Assembly: GCF_035594125.1 (NCBI RefSeq)
Contig: NC_087163.1
Span: 3,651,001-3,715,000, forward strand
Length of the DNA stretch: 64,000 nt
Reading direction: 5' to 3'
Source of the DNA: Scylla paramamosain
Taxonomy: Eukaryota > Arthropoda > Malacostraca > Decapoda > Portunidae
Part shown: piece after piece, positions 30,822 to 45,689 of the stretch
Layout of the letters: each line of letters starts with the position of its first letter
Numbering within the stretch: position 1 is the stretch's first letter
Notes under the pieces: generated by a model
Databases searched by the model: none
What the model saw: only the letters and a program-made list of their open reading frames with translations
What the model was told of the DNA's origin: nothing
Position numbers and translations under genes: made by a program

Positions 30822-31123
30822 GAATTCTTAAAGATATTCAAAAGAATTTACTAGTGTTGAAGCAAATAAACAGTTGGAAAATGATAACAACAGTGCAGAT
30901 CAACACTACAGCTACAAGATTTATCCACAATAAATTATATCAGCTACAAATCTGCTTTCAAATTCCGTAGTGCGCTGTAAGTTGATAAATTCTTTTAAGA
31001 ACATACTTGACCACCATCAGGGTTCCCAATAAGACAACACACCTGAGCTTGCCGCGGCCCATCATCATTATGTTTACCCCAGATGTGGTTAACTTCTGTC
31101 TCCGCTTGCGTTTTATTGTGTTT

Positions 31124-31315
<192 letters not shown>

Positions 31316-31697
31316 CAAATACAGTAATAGAACACGTGTCACTTTACCACAACAGTTAAACACACATGCAGGTCGCCACGAGTCTGTGTTGGCTGGTGTG
31401 CGTGATTCCGTCGTATCGGGTCTTCGCTCACCTGAACGCACCCACCACGAGCACTGGTGCCAAACTGATCTATGTACGCACGGGCCCGCTCGTTTTTTAT
31501 CACCCGCGCACCACGAGATAGGCACGGTGTTATGGGTAAGCCTTTTCCGTCAGATATGGCATCACTGCAGCAGGAGTTAGTTCGCTTATGTCTTACTACA
31601 GAACATATTCTAAAACACTTCATCGCACCGTAACTACATTCACGAGGCTCTAGTTGAGGTTTTTAAGAGATATTTTTATGGTTCTAGTGATAGATTA

Positions 31698-31965
31698 ACA
31701 AAGATTTGTACATTACATTCTACAGGAAAAGCACTCTTGAGAATACGACTTATCATCTCTGTGGCATTTGAAAACATTCGTGATGGGAGAGCAAAGCGTT
31801 TCAATATATGTGGCTGCTTGTGACGCTAGTGAAAAGATTTATACATTTTTAACAGAAGAAACACTCTTGAGAACACGGCTTATCATCGCGGTGGCCTTTG
31901 AAAAATAGTCGTGGTGAGAGAGCTAAGCATTTCAGGATACGTGGCTACATGTGACGCTGGTGACT
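31698..31965. repeat. two tandem copies of a ~133-bp dispersed repeat
   Basis: Copies at about 31698-31830 and 31831-31965 share the pattern cactcttgaga...ggcttatcatc...gtggcctttgaaaa...agcatttca...gtggctgc...tgtgacgct. Related copies occur at 39502-39612 and 40236-40350. Confidence 0.75.
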
Positions 31966-32562
31966 TTATTATGGATAATCGTGGTGTGGCGGGTGAAGCA
32001 GTGGTACGGGTTATAGATGATCCGAAAAAAGAGAAAGTACTTGAGCCCCGCTGAGAAACATGTGGTGGGAGAGACAACTTTGCTGTGAAAAAAAACCTGC
32101 ATGGCATTCGTTGTTGGGCATTTAATTCATAAATACCTGCAGTTATAAATGAAGAAAAGTCCAAAAGATCAAAACATAAATAAGATAGTGAGTTAGAGAT
32201 AAGTGAAGTTTAGAGGAGTAGATCGCCTGTTAGATTATGAGCTGGTGGTGGACATACAGCTAACATTATAGTACATGCTGCATACAATAGGCCAATGCTC
32301 GTCCATAATAGCGAGAAAAAGACAATACAAAAAAAAATCAGGAAGTTTAAAAGTTGTTTCGTGTTGCTATGCTGTCCTTGAAACTACTGCGTCGCCGTCT
32401 GAATTCAGTATTTGCTAACTTGAGTGTCTTTAGAGTGCTGCGCCATGCACGGGAGTATGAAGGTCCTGCATAGCCTTGGTGTTTCTATGAAATGTGCTGC
32501 AGACTGATATCAGGAATTAACTTCATAGGACGCAAAGATGACTGGTGCGTCAGAGGAGCCGT

Positions 32563-32565
<3 letters not shown>

Positions 32566-32631
<66 letters not shown>

Positions 32632-32656
32632 GAGAGAGAGAGAGAGAGAGAGAGAG
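32566..32656. repeat. (GT)n-(GA)n microsatellite
   Basis: Short GT array followed by GA repeats with two GGA interruptions. Confidence 0.95.
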
Positions 32657-32989
32657 AATGTAAATGTAAATTTCATTTCACTGGCTGGGCGTGGTATGAG
32701 GTGATGAACAACGCACACCTTTGTCTCCCTGTCTTCTTCGAAAGTCATGACGAACAGCAACAACCGAGCCAGCGGACGAAGAGGCACGGTGGCCGTGACA
32801 GGGGAGAAAGACTAATTACGTAATAAGGGTGTTATCAGTGAGTGAAGTGTACACCATTAGTTTATCGAGAAGACCTGTTGATGCTCCAATCATGCCACAG
32901 ACGGTGTGTGCTTGGGGAGCATTATCAATATCACATATCATTGTTGGGAGATTATTTGTTATCTTTTCGTTGCCCAATGATGCCTGATT

Positions 32990-33142
<153 letters not shown>

Positions 33143-34450
33143 TGGTGATCTTGAAATGTATCATTTACAAGAAAGTTTAGCTATTTTTCCCTCTCTTTTT
33201 TTTCTTCTTCTTTTTCTTTTTTTTTCATTTCGAGTCTCAACTCCCAGTGCTCCACCGTGGATCTCCGTGAGGGAGTGTGTTGGTGACACTCGCCACGAGA
33301 CGCCTGCTTGACTTAACTTAGCGGGACACCAAGTCTCACCTGCGTGGCTTGACATGCGCAAAGCTGTTTCTAATTGTGCCAAGCATCACCCGGGCAATGT
33401 TATTAAGGATATTATGTCTCCAACATTTCCATGCACATATAGTGATTTGAGAAAAAATGCTCGAAATATTTCTTTATTTTTCTTAATAAGTTTAAGTGTT
33501 TTGTGCCATTGATTGAAAACCAGTTATCGGTGGTCACGATTGGATAAGAGGTTGGTTGGTGAAGTGAACACTGAAGGTGACACCGAGAGTGCTGAAATCC
33601 CCCATACAGCGAACTGGTATTTGCCCAGTGTGGGATGAACAAGGATGTTATATAAATGTGTTGTGTTCGAGGAGATAGAGAGGGAGGGAGGTGACACATG
33701 GAACAATTAGCGGGTTTCAGGCCCGGAAACCAGTGTTCTCATCCATTTTTCCTCCCCATCCCGCCGCTGGAGGTGACGCAGGCCTGTACGGCATGTCTGA
33801 AAGGAAATACGTCACTCCATGTAGTTTGCCCAAACATTGAATGGATTCAATTTTGGATGGCTCCCCTCCAGCCACACCCACGAGCCAGTATGTCCACCTC
33901 GGACCAGGATTGTTCTGATTTAAATTAAATAAATTTTTGATTGAGCCTGATGTTAAGGCCTCCAGTGACGTTTTGGCAGTGCAAGTGAAATGAACAGTTA
34001 AAAGTTAGAGTGAACAGAATATCAATATGTGTAAGGAAACTGTAGAGGCTGTTGATCAGATGTCATTGAACGCTTCTTGCAGGAATGTGGCTTCGTGTGT
34101 TAGGGGGGAAAAAGGGGGGGAGGCTGGCGAGGAACATGAGAGGCAAACATGAGGAACGTGCTTATGTACATATCGTGTATTGCTCAACCAAACCTTCACA
34201 GCACCTTTATATTGTACAGTAATATTACAAAGACAGAACCTCTCGATATCCACTGCTCGGTGCTGGCGAATATCGAGGGCGTAAGGAAGAGCATGGCTTT
34301 GTTGGAGAAAAATCTGAGGTGCACAAATATTTATTAAGTGAAAATTCATAATGCACATAGCACAGTGTGTAACTATTGTTGTACTGTCACATAACAACAA
34401 TATCCTTCCATAGAACACTGCGTCATGGGGGTAGATGGCCTCGTCCGGGT

Positions 34451-34620
34451 TTGTTGGTTGTGTTCCTTGTACCGTAGGCCCCTTGTTGACTGTGTTCCTT
34501 GTACCATGTTGATTGTGCTCTTTGTACCGTGTTGACTATGTTCCTTGTACTGTGTTGATTGTGTTCATTGTACACTGTTGATTGTGTTCCTTGCACCATG
34601 TTCATTGTGTTCCTTGTACC
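34451..34620. repeat. 23-bp minisatellite, about seven copies
   Basis: Diverged units of the form gtgttgattgtgttccttgt plus acc. The second copy carries a 9-bp insertion. Confidence 0.85.
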
Positions 34621-35069
34621 ACAGGCCGCGTGTTTCCCTCCCCGTCAACAGCCAGCCGCCACAACGCACTCCTCAGAGGCGAGCATATGAACCGTCGTAA
34701 CGATACTGTAATCCGTCTTATTTTCTCTGGCAGGAGAATGACACTGAAGAATTAAGCAAGAGTAAGCGAGTGAGTGAGGAAGTGACTGACTGACTGACTG
34801 AATGACTGATTGTCTAAAAATTTTTCGTTACAACAGCGAGGTCACATAATGTATAATGTAGGTATCCTAGTAAATTGTGAATACAGTAATGGAGACTGAT
34901 ATTATTTTGCCAACACTAATGAAGAGGTTGATCTGCGGGAGCCATGAAGGGTAAAGCAGTGTAACGCCATCGTAACATCCTCCTGTTGTGTACATAAAGG
35001 TATCTTGTGATGGTTTGGGTATGGAGAATATCTCACGTGATTATAGACACGTAATCAGCTTCATCTCAC

Positions 35070-35082
35070 AGTAATAATAATG

Positions 35083-35146
<64 letters not shown>
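35070..35146. repeat. (AAT)n microsatellite
   Basis: About 25 AAT units with an early TGA break. Confidence 0.95.
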
Positions 35147-35147
<1 letters not shown>

Positions 35148-35397
35148 CTGTTTATTAATAAGGCAATGATGACACCGAAAAATGTACATTACATAGGGGA
35201 TAAAAAGACTCAATATGATTAAAGGTAGATCTTATGAGTGATGGTTCGCACAATGATGTGGGGCGCGCCAAGAAGATATCCAATGAGAATCTTTGGTGAT
35301 ATCGGTACGCGGCGCTTGTAGTGGTTCCACGCAACTGTGTTGTCGAGTGGCACTGACCAGAGGTGTCAGGCGGTATGCATGTGGCGAAGGCGTGGAT

Positions 35398-35440
<43 letters not shown>
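35398..35440. repeat. (GT)n microsatellite
   Basis: About 20 GT units followed by GGTG steps. Confidence 0.95.
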
Positions 35441-35445
<5 letters not shown>

Positions 35446-35867
35446 GATGGTTGGATGTGTGTGCACTGTGCACTAGCCAGTGAGGGGCGGGATAGTATAT
35501 AGGACATGACATAATTATTATCGGTGATGACAGCGCAGAATATAACAGTAGTTCCCAACCTTCCCTAATTTCATTCATCTCTCCGGTAGCTTTTGAGAAA
35601 TTCATGCTCCCTAGCGCTCCAAGGACGATTAATTGCAAAAAAATTACATTAATGTTTCATATTTTCTCCATTTTTAAGACTGAAAATATATAAATAAAAG
35701 TACTGAAGAAAGAAAGAAAGAAAATAGCTTCTCAGTTCTAAATAATCATTATATAGTCTTAAATGTATAATAGAACAAAATGCCACATCTCAGACCTACG
35801 AGGCACAAGTTGTGTCTGAGTGTAAGATAGTGACTTCCTCCAACACACACCTCCACTCTTTAAATCT

Positions 35868-36152
35868 ATGAAAATCCTTCAACTCTCTGACTTATCAAAC
35901 TTCTCTATTGCATCATACATGTTCAAATTGATAAATTCCAACAACAACAATACCCTGACCCTAACTCATAACCACTCCACACGCTACAGGCATTCTCTAC
36001 AGATTCCCCATCATACCTTAACTCTCTACCAACACTCTCTAATGTATAAAGGTCCCAAAATATGGAATAGCACCCTGTCACATATAAAAAATTCATTAAG
36101 CGTAAATATCTTTAAGAGAAAACTAAAAGAATATTTATTGTCTCAATACTGA
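35868..36152 (+). mobile_element. C-terminal fragment of a non-LTR retrotransposon ORF2
   Basis: This reads SNFSIASYMFKLINSNNN, then NHSTRYRHSLQIPHHTLTL, YKGPKIWNSTLSHIKNS and FKRKLKEYLLSQY before a stop. The order (helical 'SYMFK' segment, 'H.TR' segment, 'GPKIWN.L', 'FK..LK.YLL') is the usual tail of reverse-transcriptase ORF2 proteins in arthropod non-LTR elements. The upstream polymerase domain is absent, so it is a 5'-truncated copy. No poly-A tail was clear. Confidence 0.65.
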
Positions 36153-36620
36153 CACATCTTGTACTTCAATCAATTTTTATCAATATCTATTATTTTGTTT
36201 CTTGGTATTGTAACCAAATAGTTCATATCCTCTGTAACTAAAATAGTTTATATCCTCTAGTATATATACATATTTATTTCTGTTTGTTTAATTATTCTCA
36301 AAACAAATATTTGCTTGTTTATAATCAGATTCCACTTCAATTTTCTCTATTTCTCATGTATAATTATGATTTTTCTCCTTTCCTTCCTGTTCTTGCAAAG
36401 CCATTTATCCCTAAATCTTTTGTTATTGCTATTTATTTATTTATATATATTTTTTTTTTTACATTTTCTTCAATTAGATTTTTAGTTTAGTGTTGTTTTA
36501 CATTTCAGTATTAAGTAGATATTAAGTGTGCCCAAAAAGCTTGTGCTTCATAACGGGCTGTTTGTCTTTCAATTAATTGTACCTTAAGCTTATATATGTA
36601 CTACAGACAAACATAATAAA

Positions 36621-36656
36621 GTGTTTAAAGTGTTTAAAGTGTTTAAAGTGTTTAAA
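36621..36656. repeat. 9-bp tandem repeat x4
   Basis: Four perfect copies of gtgtttaaa. Confidence 0.9.
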
Positions 36657-37366
36657 GATACTGACTGATATACAAAAATGTAATGTTTTAATCTCAATTT
36701 AAATTGGACTCTTACATAACACAAGTTTCTTCCTAAAACGTTTATTTATTTATTTTTTCTATTGTGCTTTCTTGCATACATTCAGTGACACGTCACGTAC
36801 ATATCCCACGACACAATTTCCTTCCTAAAACATCTTTTCCTACTGTGCCTCTAATACACACTGGCCATGACATGTACCCCTCCATTTTATCCCATTATTT
36901 CCAAATATCCTGTGAAAAAATTCATGTTCCTCCAGGGTGATTATCACTGGGACAGAGACTGATGAAAGCCAACGATGTATCTGACAATTAGAGGAGATAT
37001 AGTTACTATCGATGACTATATGATTTGTGTGTGTGTGTGTGGGAAGGAAGTGGTAGGAGGGTTGGTGAATGAGTATACACTCGTAAGTCTAGTTGATATA
37101 AGTATGAGCTCGTCACACTATGTAGGAACGCAGCTGTTCTGTGCTGAGACCAAAGCTTCAGTATGGAAGAGAGGTGACAGACACAGTAGCGGCGGTGGAC
37201 AACCGAAAAAGCGATCAACAAATATGTCTTGGATTCTCTTCCGGCCATCGATCCCGTAACAAAGGATCCTACAAGGGCAAAGCTAGTCATTAGTATACCG
37301 TACGTTTTCGCATCATTTATTCATCGTTAGTAACTACATACTACGTACTAGTACATAAGCACAGGC

Positions 37367-37498
<132 letters not shown>

Positions 37499-37540
37499 AA
37501 AATAATATCCCTCTTATTCCTCACTAGGTTATTTCATAGT

Positions 37541-37598
37541 TTCTTAGAAGAGTTCGGGAAGCAGAAATGTTCTTAGAAGAGTTCGGGAAGCAGAAATG
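37541..37598. repeat. 29-bp perfect tandem duplication
   Basis: The unit starting ttcttagaagagttcgggaa is present twice, with no mismatches seen. Confidence 0.95.
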
Positions 37599-37870
37599 TT
37601 ATAATCAGATTTCACCGAAGTCAACAATCTCTGACCAATCGTGTCTCATGTTTATGATAACAATTATAATGCTGTAACTTTTCCATCTTATTACTTTTCT
37701 ATGCCTCACGATTTCCTTGCATCTCTTCAGTACCTCGGCTTGAGACTTTAGTTCATGTTGCTGCTGAAAATCACCTGCATTTCTTTGTTCTCTAGATCAT
37801 GACAAAGGTGACTCGTAAGCAACGAAAACTGAAGGAGATACGATGTTGTGGAGTTATAAGGCAGCTTTAA

Positions 37871-38097
37871 CCCTTTTATTCCTACGGTCATTATTTGTAA
37901 ACATTCAGAGCTTTGTAAGAAAAAAAAAAGATTACATGATCACACAGAAGTAAAGAGACAATACACAGAAAAATAATTATCCTCCTTCTTGCCTACACTA
38001 TTTAAGAAATTGTACGGCAAAGAGAAGTGCCGAAAAAAAGTTGCAGGTGATTACGAGAAAAAAATAAATAAATAAATAAAACCTAGCAGTGAAAGGG
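37871..38097. mobile_element. piggyBac-type MITE, 227 bp
   Basis: Flanked by TTAA on both sides (37867-37870 and 38098-38101). It begins CCCTTTTATTCC and ends CAGTGAAAGGG, so the termini CCCTTT/AAAGGG are inverted. TTAA duplication plus CCC-starting ends is characteristic of piggyBac-type elements. There is no ORF and the interior is A-rich. Confidence 0.6.
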
Positions 38098-38258
38098 TTA
38101 AAGTTTTGGCGTCTCACCAGGACTATTTATGAATGCCACAGAGATGAAAAGTCGGGTTCTCATGGATGTATTTTCCTTTGACAGTGCGAAATCCTTGTAA
38201 AACTATCACCGGAGTCTTGAAAGTGTTCTTGAAAATCGTAGTAACTTCCACTGTAGCC

Positions 38259-38262
<4 letters not shown>

Positions 38263-38289
<27 letters not shown>
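38263..38289. repeat. poly-A run
   Basis: About 27 A residues. Confidence 0.9.
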
Positions 38290-38843
38290 CTATACATAAT
38301 GTCGAAACGTTTTAATAATACAAAACCCAGAATGTGAAGGTCATAGCGGCGACATCATACAAATTCAAGACCCAAGGGAGTTTTATTATAATGAGATCCG
38401 AGGCCAAAATTTATTCACTGTTGTAACACGTGAGATTCATCAACCCCATGCGATACTTTTCTTTTTTTTTTCATGACAACTCAATTAATTATCCTGTCAT
38501 TCAGTATTTCTCTCTAATAACATATAAATCACAGGTCACACTAACCACGACCATTTCATGCATCTTTATCTTGTTTTCGCGACAACGTGATCGATCTTGT
38601 TTGGTTCCTTCATCTAATATCACATCCATTATACGCACCACCATTTCTTCATTTATTTATTTATTTATATTTTTTTTACGAATAACAACGATACAAATTT
38701 CCTTCCTGATTCGTCATATTCTTTGAGATTCATAATCTTAAGGAGGTCCTCTTTCAACAAAAAAAAATTTCTTTAAAAAGCCATCAACCTCAAGGCGAAC
38801 AGATAAGGGAATGCAAGAGCTGCCGATGAGTCACTAAATAGCC

Positions 38844-38844
<1 letters not shown>

Positions 38845-38931
<87 letters not shown>
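38845..38931. repeat. (GA)n microsatellite
   Basis: About 86 bp of perfect GA repeats. Confidence 0.95.
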
Positions 38932-38934
<3 letters not shown>

Positions 38935-39501
38935 AAGACCACAAAAGTATAGTAATTACAGTTTTAAGTCATAGATCTTTTCTTTATTTTTTTTTTTTCA
39001 AAAATTTTAACACAGGTCCGGACCTGTACAAAAAAACTGAAAATAATTTTCCGATGAAAGTTTTTCATCTAAGGTTACAGATGATTAAATTATGAAATGC
39101 AGAAGAAGAATATTTATATAAAATGTATATATCAATCTAAAAAGTGTGTTTTCTACGCGTCTTCATTCTTTGTATAAAAATTAAAGAATGATTTTTATCT
39201 GAACTGTTCTCCAAAAACTCAAAACACTATTTTATATATGTATAATGGTTCTTTTATAAGTAAAGGACATATCACAGTTGTTAGGGAAAAATTCTTTAAT
39301 AACGGAATGGAATATGCGTCTCTGCCTTCTTCTGGATTATGTAATGCGTGACTGTGCAGAATGATGAAGAATGGAGAAACACACACATACACACCTGGGG
39401 ACATATTCTCAACCACTTCGCCGAGGTCTTATCACCATCACTTTTAACATAATCAGGCGGATGTCACGGATGCTTTCATGATTGTTGTGATGATTAAAAG
39501 A

Positions 39502-39612
39502 GAATTCTGCATCATCACTGTAGAAGAAGTACCTGTGAGAATCTGACTAATCATCTCTGTGATCTTTGTAAACAGTTCTTATAAGATTAAAAACCGTTTC
39601 TAAGTACGGACG
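39502..39612. repeat. diverged copy of the dispersed ~130-bp repeat
   Basis: Contains ctgcatcatcactg...gtgagaatctgactaatcat...tctgtgatctttgtaaacag. It aligns by eye with the copies at 31698-31965 and 40236-40350. Confidence 0.6.
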
Positions 39613-40015
39613 CAGCCAGACAAACGTACGTTGATTGTTGGCTCGTGTTTTATCTCCCCCGCCTCTTGATTCTTATCTCTCCTTGTGTAAAATCTATGTA
39701 CTTGTGATGAGGGAAGCAATGGGGTTCACGCCGTCCCAAAAGAGGGAACGAAATGGCAAAAAAGAAAAGACCAAAAGAAATGTTGTGATAAAATGTTTAA
39801 TGAGAAAAAAAAATAAATGTATGTTGTTTGCGTTTTGAAAGTTTGTAATAATGTTCTTAAGTTATTTGTTATTCATAAAATATTCATTATCTAACTTTTC
39901 AGATGTAATGCATACCGACATACATTGCATTCAAGGACTGTTGATGAATATAGTTTATTTGATGTTGTGTAAAGATTATCAGGGTTATTTTGTCATAGAT
40001 ATTGTTCAGATAACT

Positions 40016-40016
<1 letters not shown>

Positions 40017-40102
<86 letters not shown>
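40017..40102. repeat. (CT)n microsatellite
   Basis: About 86 bp of perfect CT repeats. Confidence 0.95.
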
Positions 40103-40103
<1 letters not shown>

Positions 40104-40235
40104 GCCCCATGAAAACCCGTGAAGACTGCAGGAATCTGTATGTAATCTTAAAAGTTTTAGCTCTTTAACCCGACAACGTTTGACAGACTACAGTAAAAGT
40201 TAATTAAGTTTTCAAGAGTGTTTTAATGACCCTGA

Positions 40236-40350
40236 GGATATCTGCATCATCAACTGGAAAAATACCTGAGAGAACTCTACTAGTCATTTCTGTGGCCCTT
40301 GAGATTAGATTTATGAGAGCACAAAGCATTTCAGAGCACGGACTAAGAGT
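40236..40350. repeat. copy of the dispersed ~130-bp repeat
   Basis: Contains tctgcatcatcaactgg...gagagaactctactagtcat...ctgtggcccttgag...gagcacaaagcatttcagag. It is related to the copies at 31.7 and 39.5 kb. Confidence 0.65.
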
Positions 40351-40930
40351 GGCATGAAGTAAGAAAAAATAATAATAGCAATGAAAAAAAATAATAATAA
40401 TAAAAATAAAACGAGATAGGACCGGACCCAAAGCATGTTTGTTACTGTGTAGGTGTGTGAAGAGCACGTGGATAAGAAAGAAGGGTAGTTTGTCTGTAGT
40501 GATCATTTTTTTATCTGTGTATATAAGAGGACTTGGGTAGTACGATAAGTAGGGCGCGGGCGGGGAGTTAGGTACTTATATTTACACACGTGGCAGCATC
40601 TCACCATAAAAAAAAAAGGGATTATTGCTCTTCAGATACTCGTGTATATTTATAGATTTTTTTTTTTCTTGAGATTAACTAATTAGCAGGTGACAGATCT
40701 CCAGTTCTCGTGTTTAATTGTCATACTCAGATGCAATGAATAGTAGAGAATACAAAGACCTATCTAGTGTCTCAGGACGTATTTAAAATATGCTGTTATT
40801 GAAATGCGTGTGCTACGTATATGTGCATCGGTGACAGAAGGAATAATATTTGCTTAAGCATTTATTCCTTTTGTTAGCTTATCATATTATCATTGAGCAG
40901 ATTATCACCAACTGTTGATACATGGCGGCA

Positions 40931-41190
40931 CACTGTACGATGTACATACATTTTATCTCCATGTGGTACACCACCCTTCGAGTATCCATTATCACTTTTT
41001 TATCAGTTCTCTAGTGATGATTCTGGTGCAGAGGAGCAAAACTGTATTGAAATTTAATGATGATGCAGAGAGAGGTACATGCTGCATACTACATCAGATC
41101 TCCGTGGTGCACCGCTCTTTCAGTGTTCATCACTTTTTTATACATATTATAGTGGTGATTTTGGTGTAGGAAAGCGAAACTTGTTATTGA
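40931..41190. repeat. diverged ~140-bp tandem duplication
   Basis: Segments 40931-41050 and 41071-41190 share atctccrtggtrcaccrc, a cactttttta core, agtgrtgatt and gcraaac...attga in the same order and spacing. Confidence 0.65.
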
Positions 41191-41820
41191 ATCTCTTACA
41201 CTAGTATAACTAAATAGTGTGAAATAAAGAAATAGATCATAGATATATTGATAGAAAGTAAGGACAGCTGAAATAGCACAAGCCACATTTTAACCGAGCG
41301 AGATACAAAAATTCTGAAATTGCGAGGCTACCATAGAGGACTGCCCCGTAATGCATTGCCTGCTCGCCACCCACTGAACCAGAGAGCAGGTACGGCACAG
41401 GTTTGATTAGATTTCAGATGCGGCCAATCCCTTCTCGAAGTACTTATTGTATCATTGTTTTTCCCACCGCCATAACACAGGTGTCGTGAAGATAACGTGT
41501 AATCACTACGATCTACAGAGGATGGCTGACGATCAAGTGTTACGATAAAGTTTAATTACGTACGATATCTCGAGGGTGCATCGTTAGTACAGCCTCGTCC
41601 TGAGCTTATCTGTTGTGGTCTGTGTGGTTATGCAACTCCGGCTGGCCCTCGCCTCACTGTGAAGGCTGCCACCGCCACATTGCCGCAGTGAAGATTAGGA
41701 AGGTTATACACCACAGATTTGGATCATCCACGAAGCGATCGTGGGAGTGACTCACAAGCACCATGCCAAGGGATACGAGGGAATTATGCACGTGTCAGTA
41801 GTGATGTATTAGTGGTGATG

Positions 41821-41821
<1 letters not shown>

Positions 41822-41851
<30 letters not shown>
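41822..41851. repeat. (GT)n microsatellite
   Basis: About 15 GT units. Confidence 0.9.
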
Positions 41852-41853
<2 letters not shown>

Positions 41854-42279
41854 TTGATAAACAATGGGAGTTTGAAAGTCGCACCTACCAACAGCCAGAT
41901 TACACAGGTTTCGAGGACATCATAAGATATTGTAAGGACTTCAAGGTTCAAGGTTACTGTTCTACCAACTTCATTAATGACATCATAATCTCTTCGCTTA
42001 AGTTCTCAGCGACCTTTTTCACAGCCACACAAGCCTGGAAAGCTTCTTGTGGCATTCAGAGTTTTAGCATTACAGTTAATTGAAACTGCGATGTTTATAA
42101 CGAAATTGCTGTGATTACTTGATTGTTTATATTATTGGAATGTTGTAGCTGTTATTATTATTATCACTATTATTATTATTACTAGTAGTAGTAGTAGTAT
42201 GTCATTATTATTATTGTTTATTGTTAATTTTATAGATCACGTACCCCGTCTCAGAAAGCCTTAAATCTAATAGCAAAAA

Positions 42280-42435
<156 letters not shown>

Positions 42436-42692
42436 AATATCTTTATCAGAAAATCCTCCACCCCACTCCTCCACTCGCTCCTCCCCGAAATAAAAACCTC
42501 TCATCAGAAAATCTAAAGTTCAATAAGACACACACACACACACACACACACACAAGGGCACATGCGTGCGGCCACATGGCCACAATGCTTCTCACACTAA
42601 AACACCTGATCCAATAATTGAACTACGCAAGATTTTAAATGTTCATAAGACTTATTTTCTCCAGTGTGTTGTGTCATGAATTTTATTGGCAT

Positions 42693-42914
<222 letters not shown>

Positions 42915-43435
42915 CCAATAAATTAGCCAGTTAACTGATTTTACTTACTATGTATTACTAAAGATCTTTTAATTTATTATTTATTTGTTTATTTATGTAT
43001 TTTACTTTAATTTATTTATTTATATATTCATCTATTTTATTTTATTTAAAGTATATTTTTTTATCTATTTTTTTTATTTATTATTATTCTTATTTTATTT
43101 ATTTAATTTTTTTTTTGTGTGTGTAACTTGCAAATCCACAAAGCACATTATACTGGTGTGGTATGAGCAACAACTGGTGTTCAGAGGCTGGACAGAGGCA
43201 CTTCAGTGTCCCAGTACCAAAGCCAGCAGTCTCCACACCAGCAGTCACCTCCTGCACAGCTGTCCACATCCACACCCATCATGATTTTAGTATACCTTAT
43301 CATCAGTAATCTGCCAGTTTCAAGAAATGTTAAAATAATGAACCACTGTGCATATTAAGGTGGATATCTTTATTATTTTCAGATCTTTTTTATTTGTTTG
43401 CCACCATAGACTAATTCTGGTCTCTTCCACCAAAG

Positions 43436-43436
<1 letters not shown>

Positions 43437-43487
<51 letters not shown>
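43437..43487. repeat. (CA)n microsatellite
   Basis: About 25 CA units. Confidence 0.95.
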
Positions 43488-43490
<3 letters not shown>

Positions 43491-43654
43491 TACATGATTG
43501 TTGTCCTTCCACTTTTGTAGGGCCCTTGCACACCAGGAGGAGGGCAGCATTACTAGCCTTTCATTCCTATCAGACAGTTATGTCATGACTTCATAATAAC
43601 CTCTTTTCTCTTAAGTGATCAGAACCACAGTGTGAAAGAAGATACTAAAATTAC

Positions 43655-43726
43655 GTGACTGGCAATTTGAACTATAGATCTTGTGGTTATAAGCCAAGTG
43701 TAATAACCTGTCCATCACCTGTCACC
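43655..43726 (-). repeat. tRNA-like repeat (probable SINE head)
   Basis: On the minus strand there is an acceptor-like GTGAC...GTCAC pairing, an anticodon-arm-like cttggcttataaccacaag, and a B-box-like AGTTCAAATTGCC in tRNA order and spacing. Stems are imperfect. Confidence 0.4.
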
Positions 43727-44233
43727 ATATCTCTTTATACAATATTCAAATTACACAAGGCTGCTTCCTTTGCTTAAACAGAAAACCCTTCAGTTACACA
43801 GCAGGGGGTTCTTTAGACCACATGGCCCCGAAGCTTTTCATGTGAAAAAAAAGAGAAAAGGAACTAATTCTATGCCCTAACATCCTCAAATGTTATAAAA
43901 CTGTGAGGAAGTTGTCTGCACCTCAGATCTGCTAATCCTTATCTGTCAACATTCAGACATCCTCCTCGATATTGGTTTGCATTTTCCTTGATCACTTATT
44001 CATATTTCTTGACCGACATTTCATTCAATATATTTGACTCAAAAATCCCTCAATCTACAAGGAATCTTTCACATATCATGTAAACTTTTCAGTGTTTCAA
44101 ACTTTTAAGGTCACTGCTTTTATCATAATTTTTATGTCCTTCACATCCTCTTACTAGCTGCAAATTTTCTACCAACTTCTGAACCTCCACATTAAATATG
44201 ACAAGATTCTGATAATGATAAAAGCAATGAACA

Positions 44234-45689
<1,456 letters not shown>

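Noticed and set aside
31339..31623. Minus-strand open frames of 94 and 176 codons
   Set aside because: The longer one runs through CT/GA repeats. The unique part has no recognisable similarity.
33412..33699. Minus-strand 95-codon open frame
   Set aside because: No domain, signal or exon structure was recognised. It may be repeat-derived.
34056..34418. Overlapping open frames on both strands
   Set aside because: A fleeting resemblance to retrotransposon ORF2 N-termini could not be tied to any conserved motif.
43172..43282. Gln/Ser/Pro-rich reading (SVSQYQSQQSPHQQSPPAQL) after an acceptor-like ttcag
   Set aside because: It looks exon-like, but no partner exon, donor or family similarity supports it. 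Composition alone is not enough.
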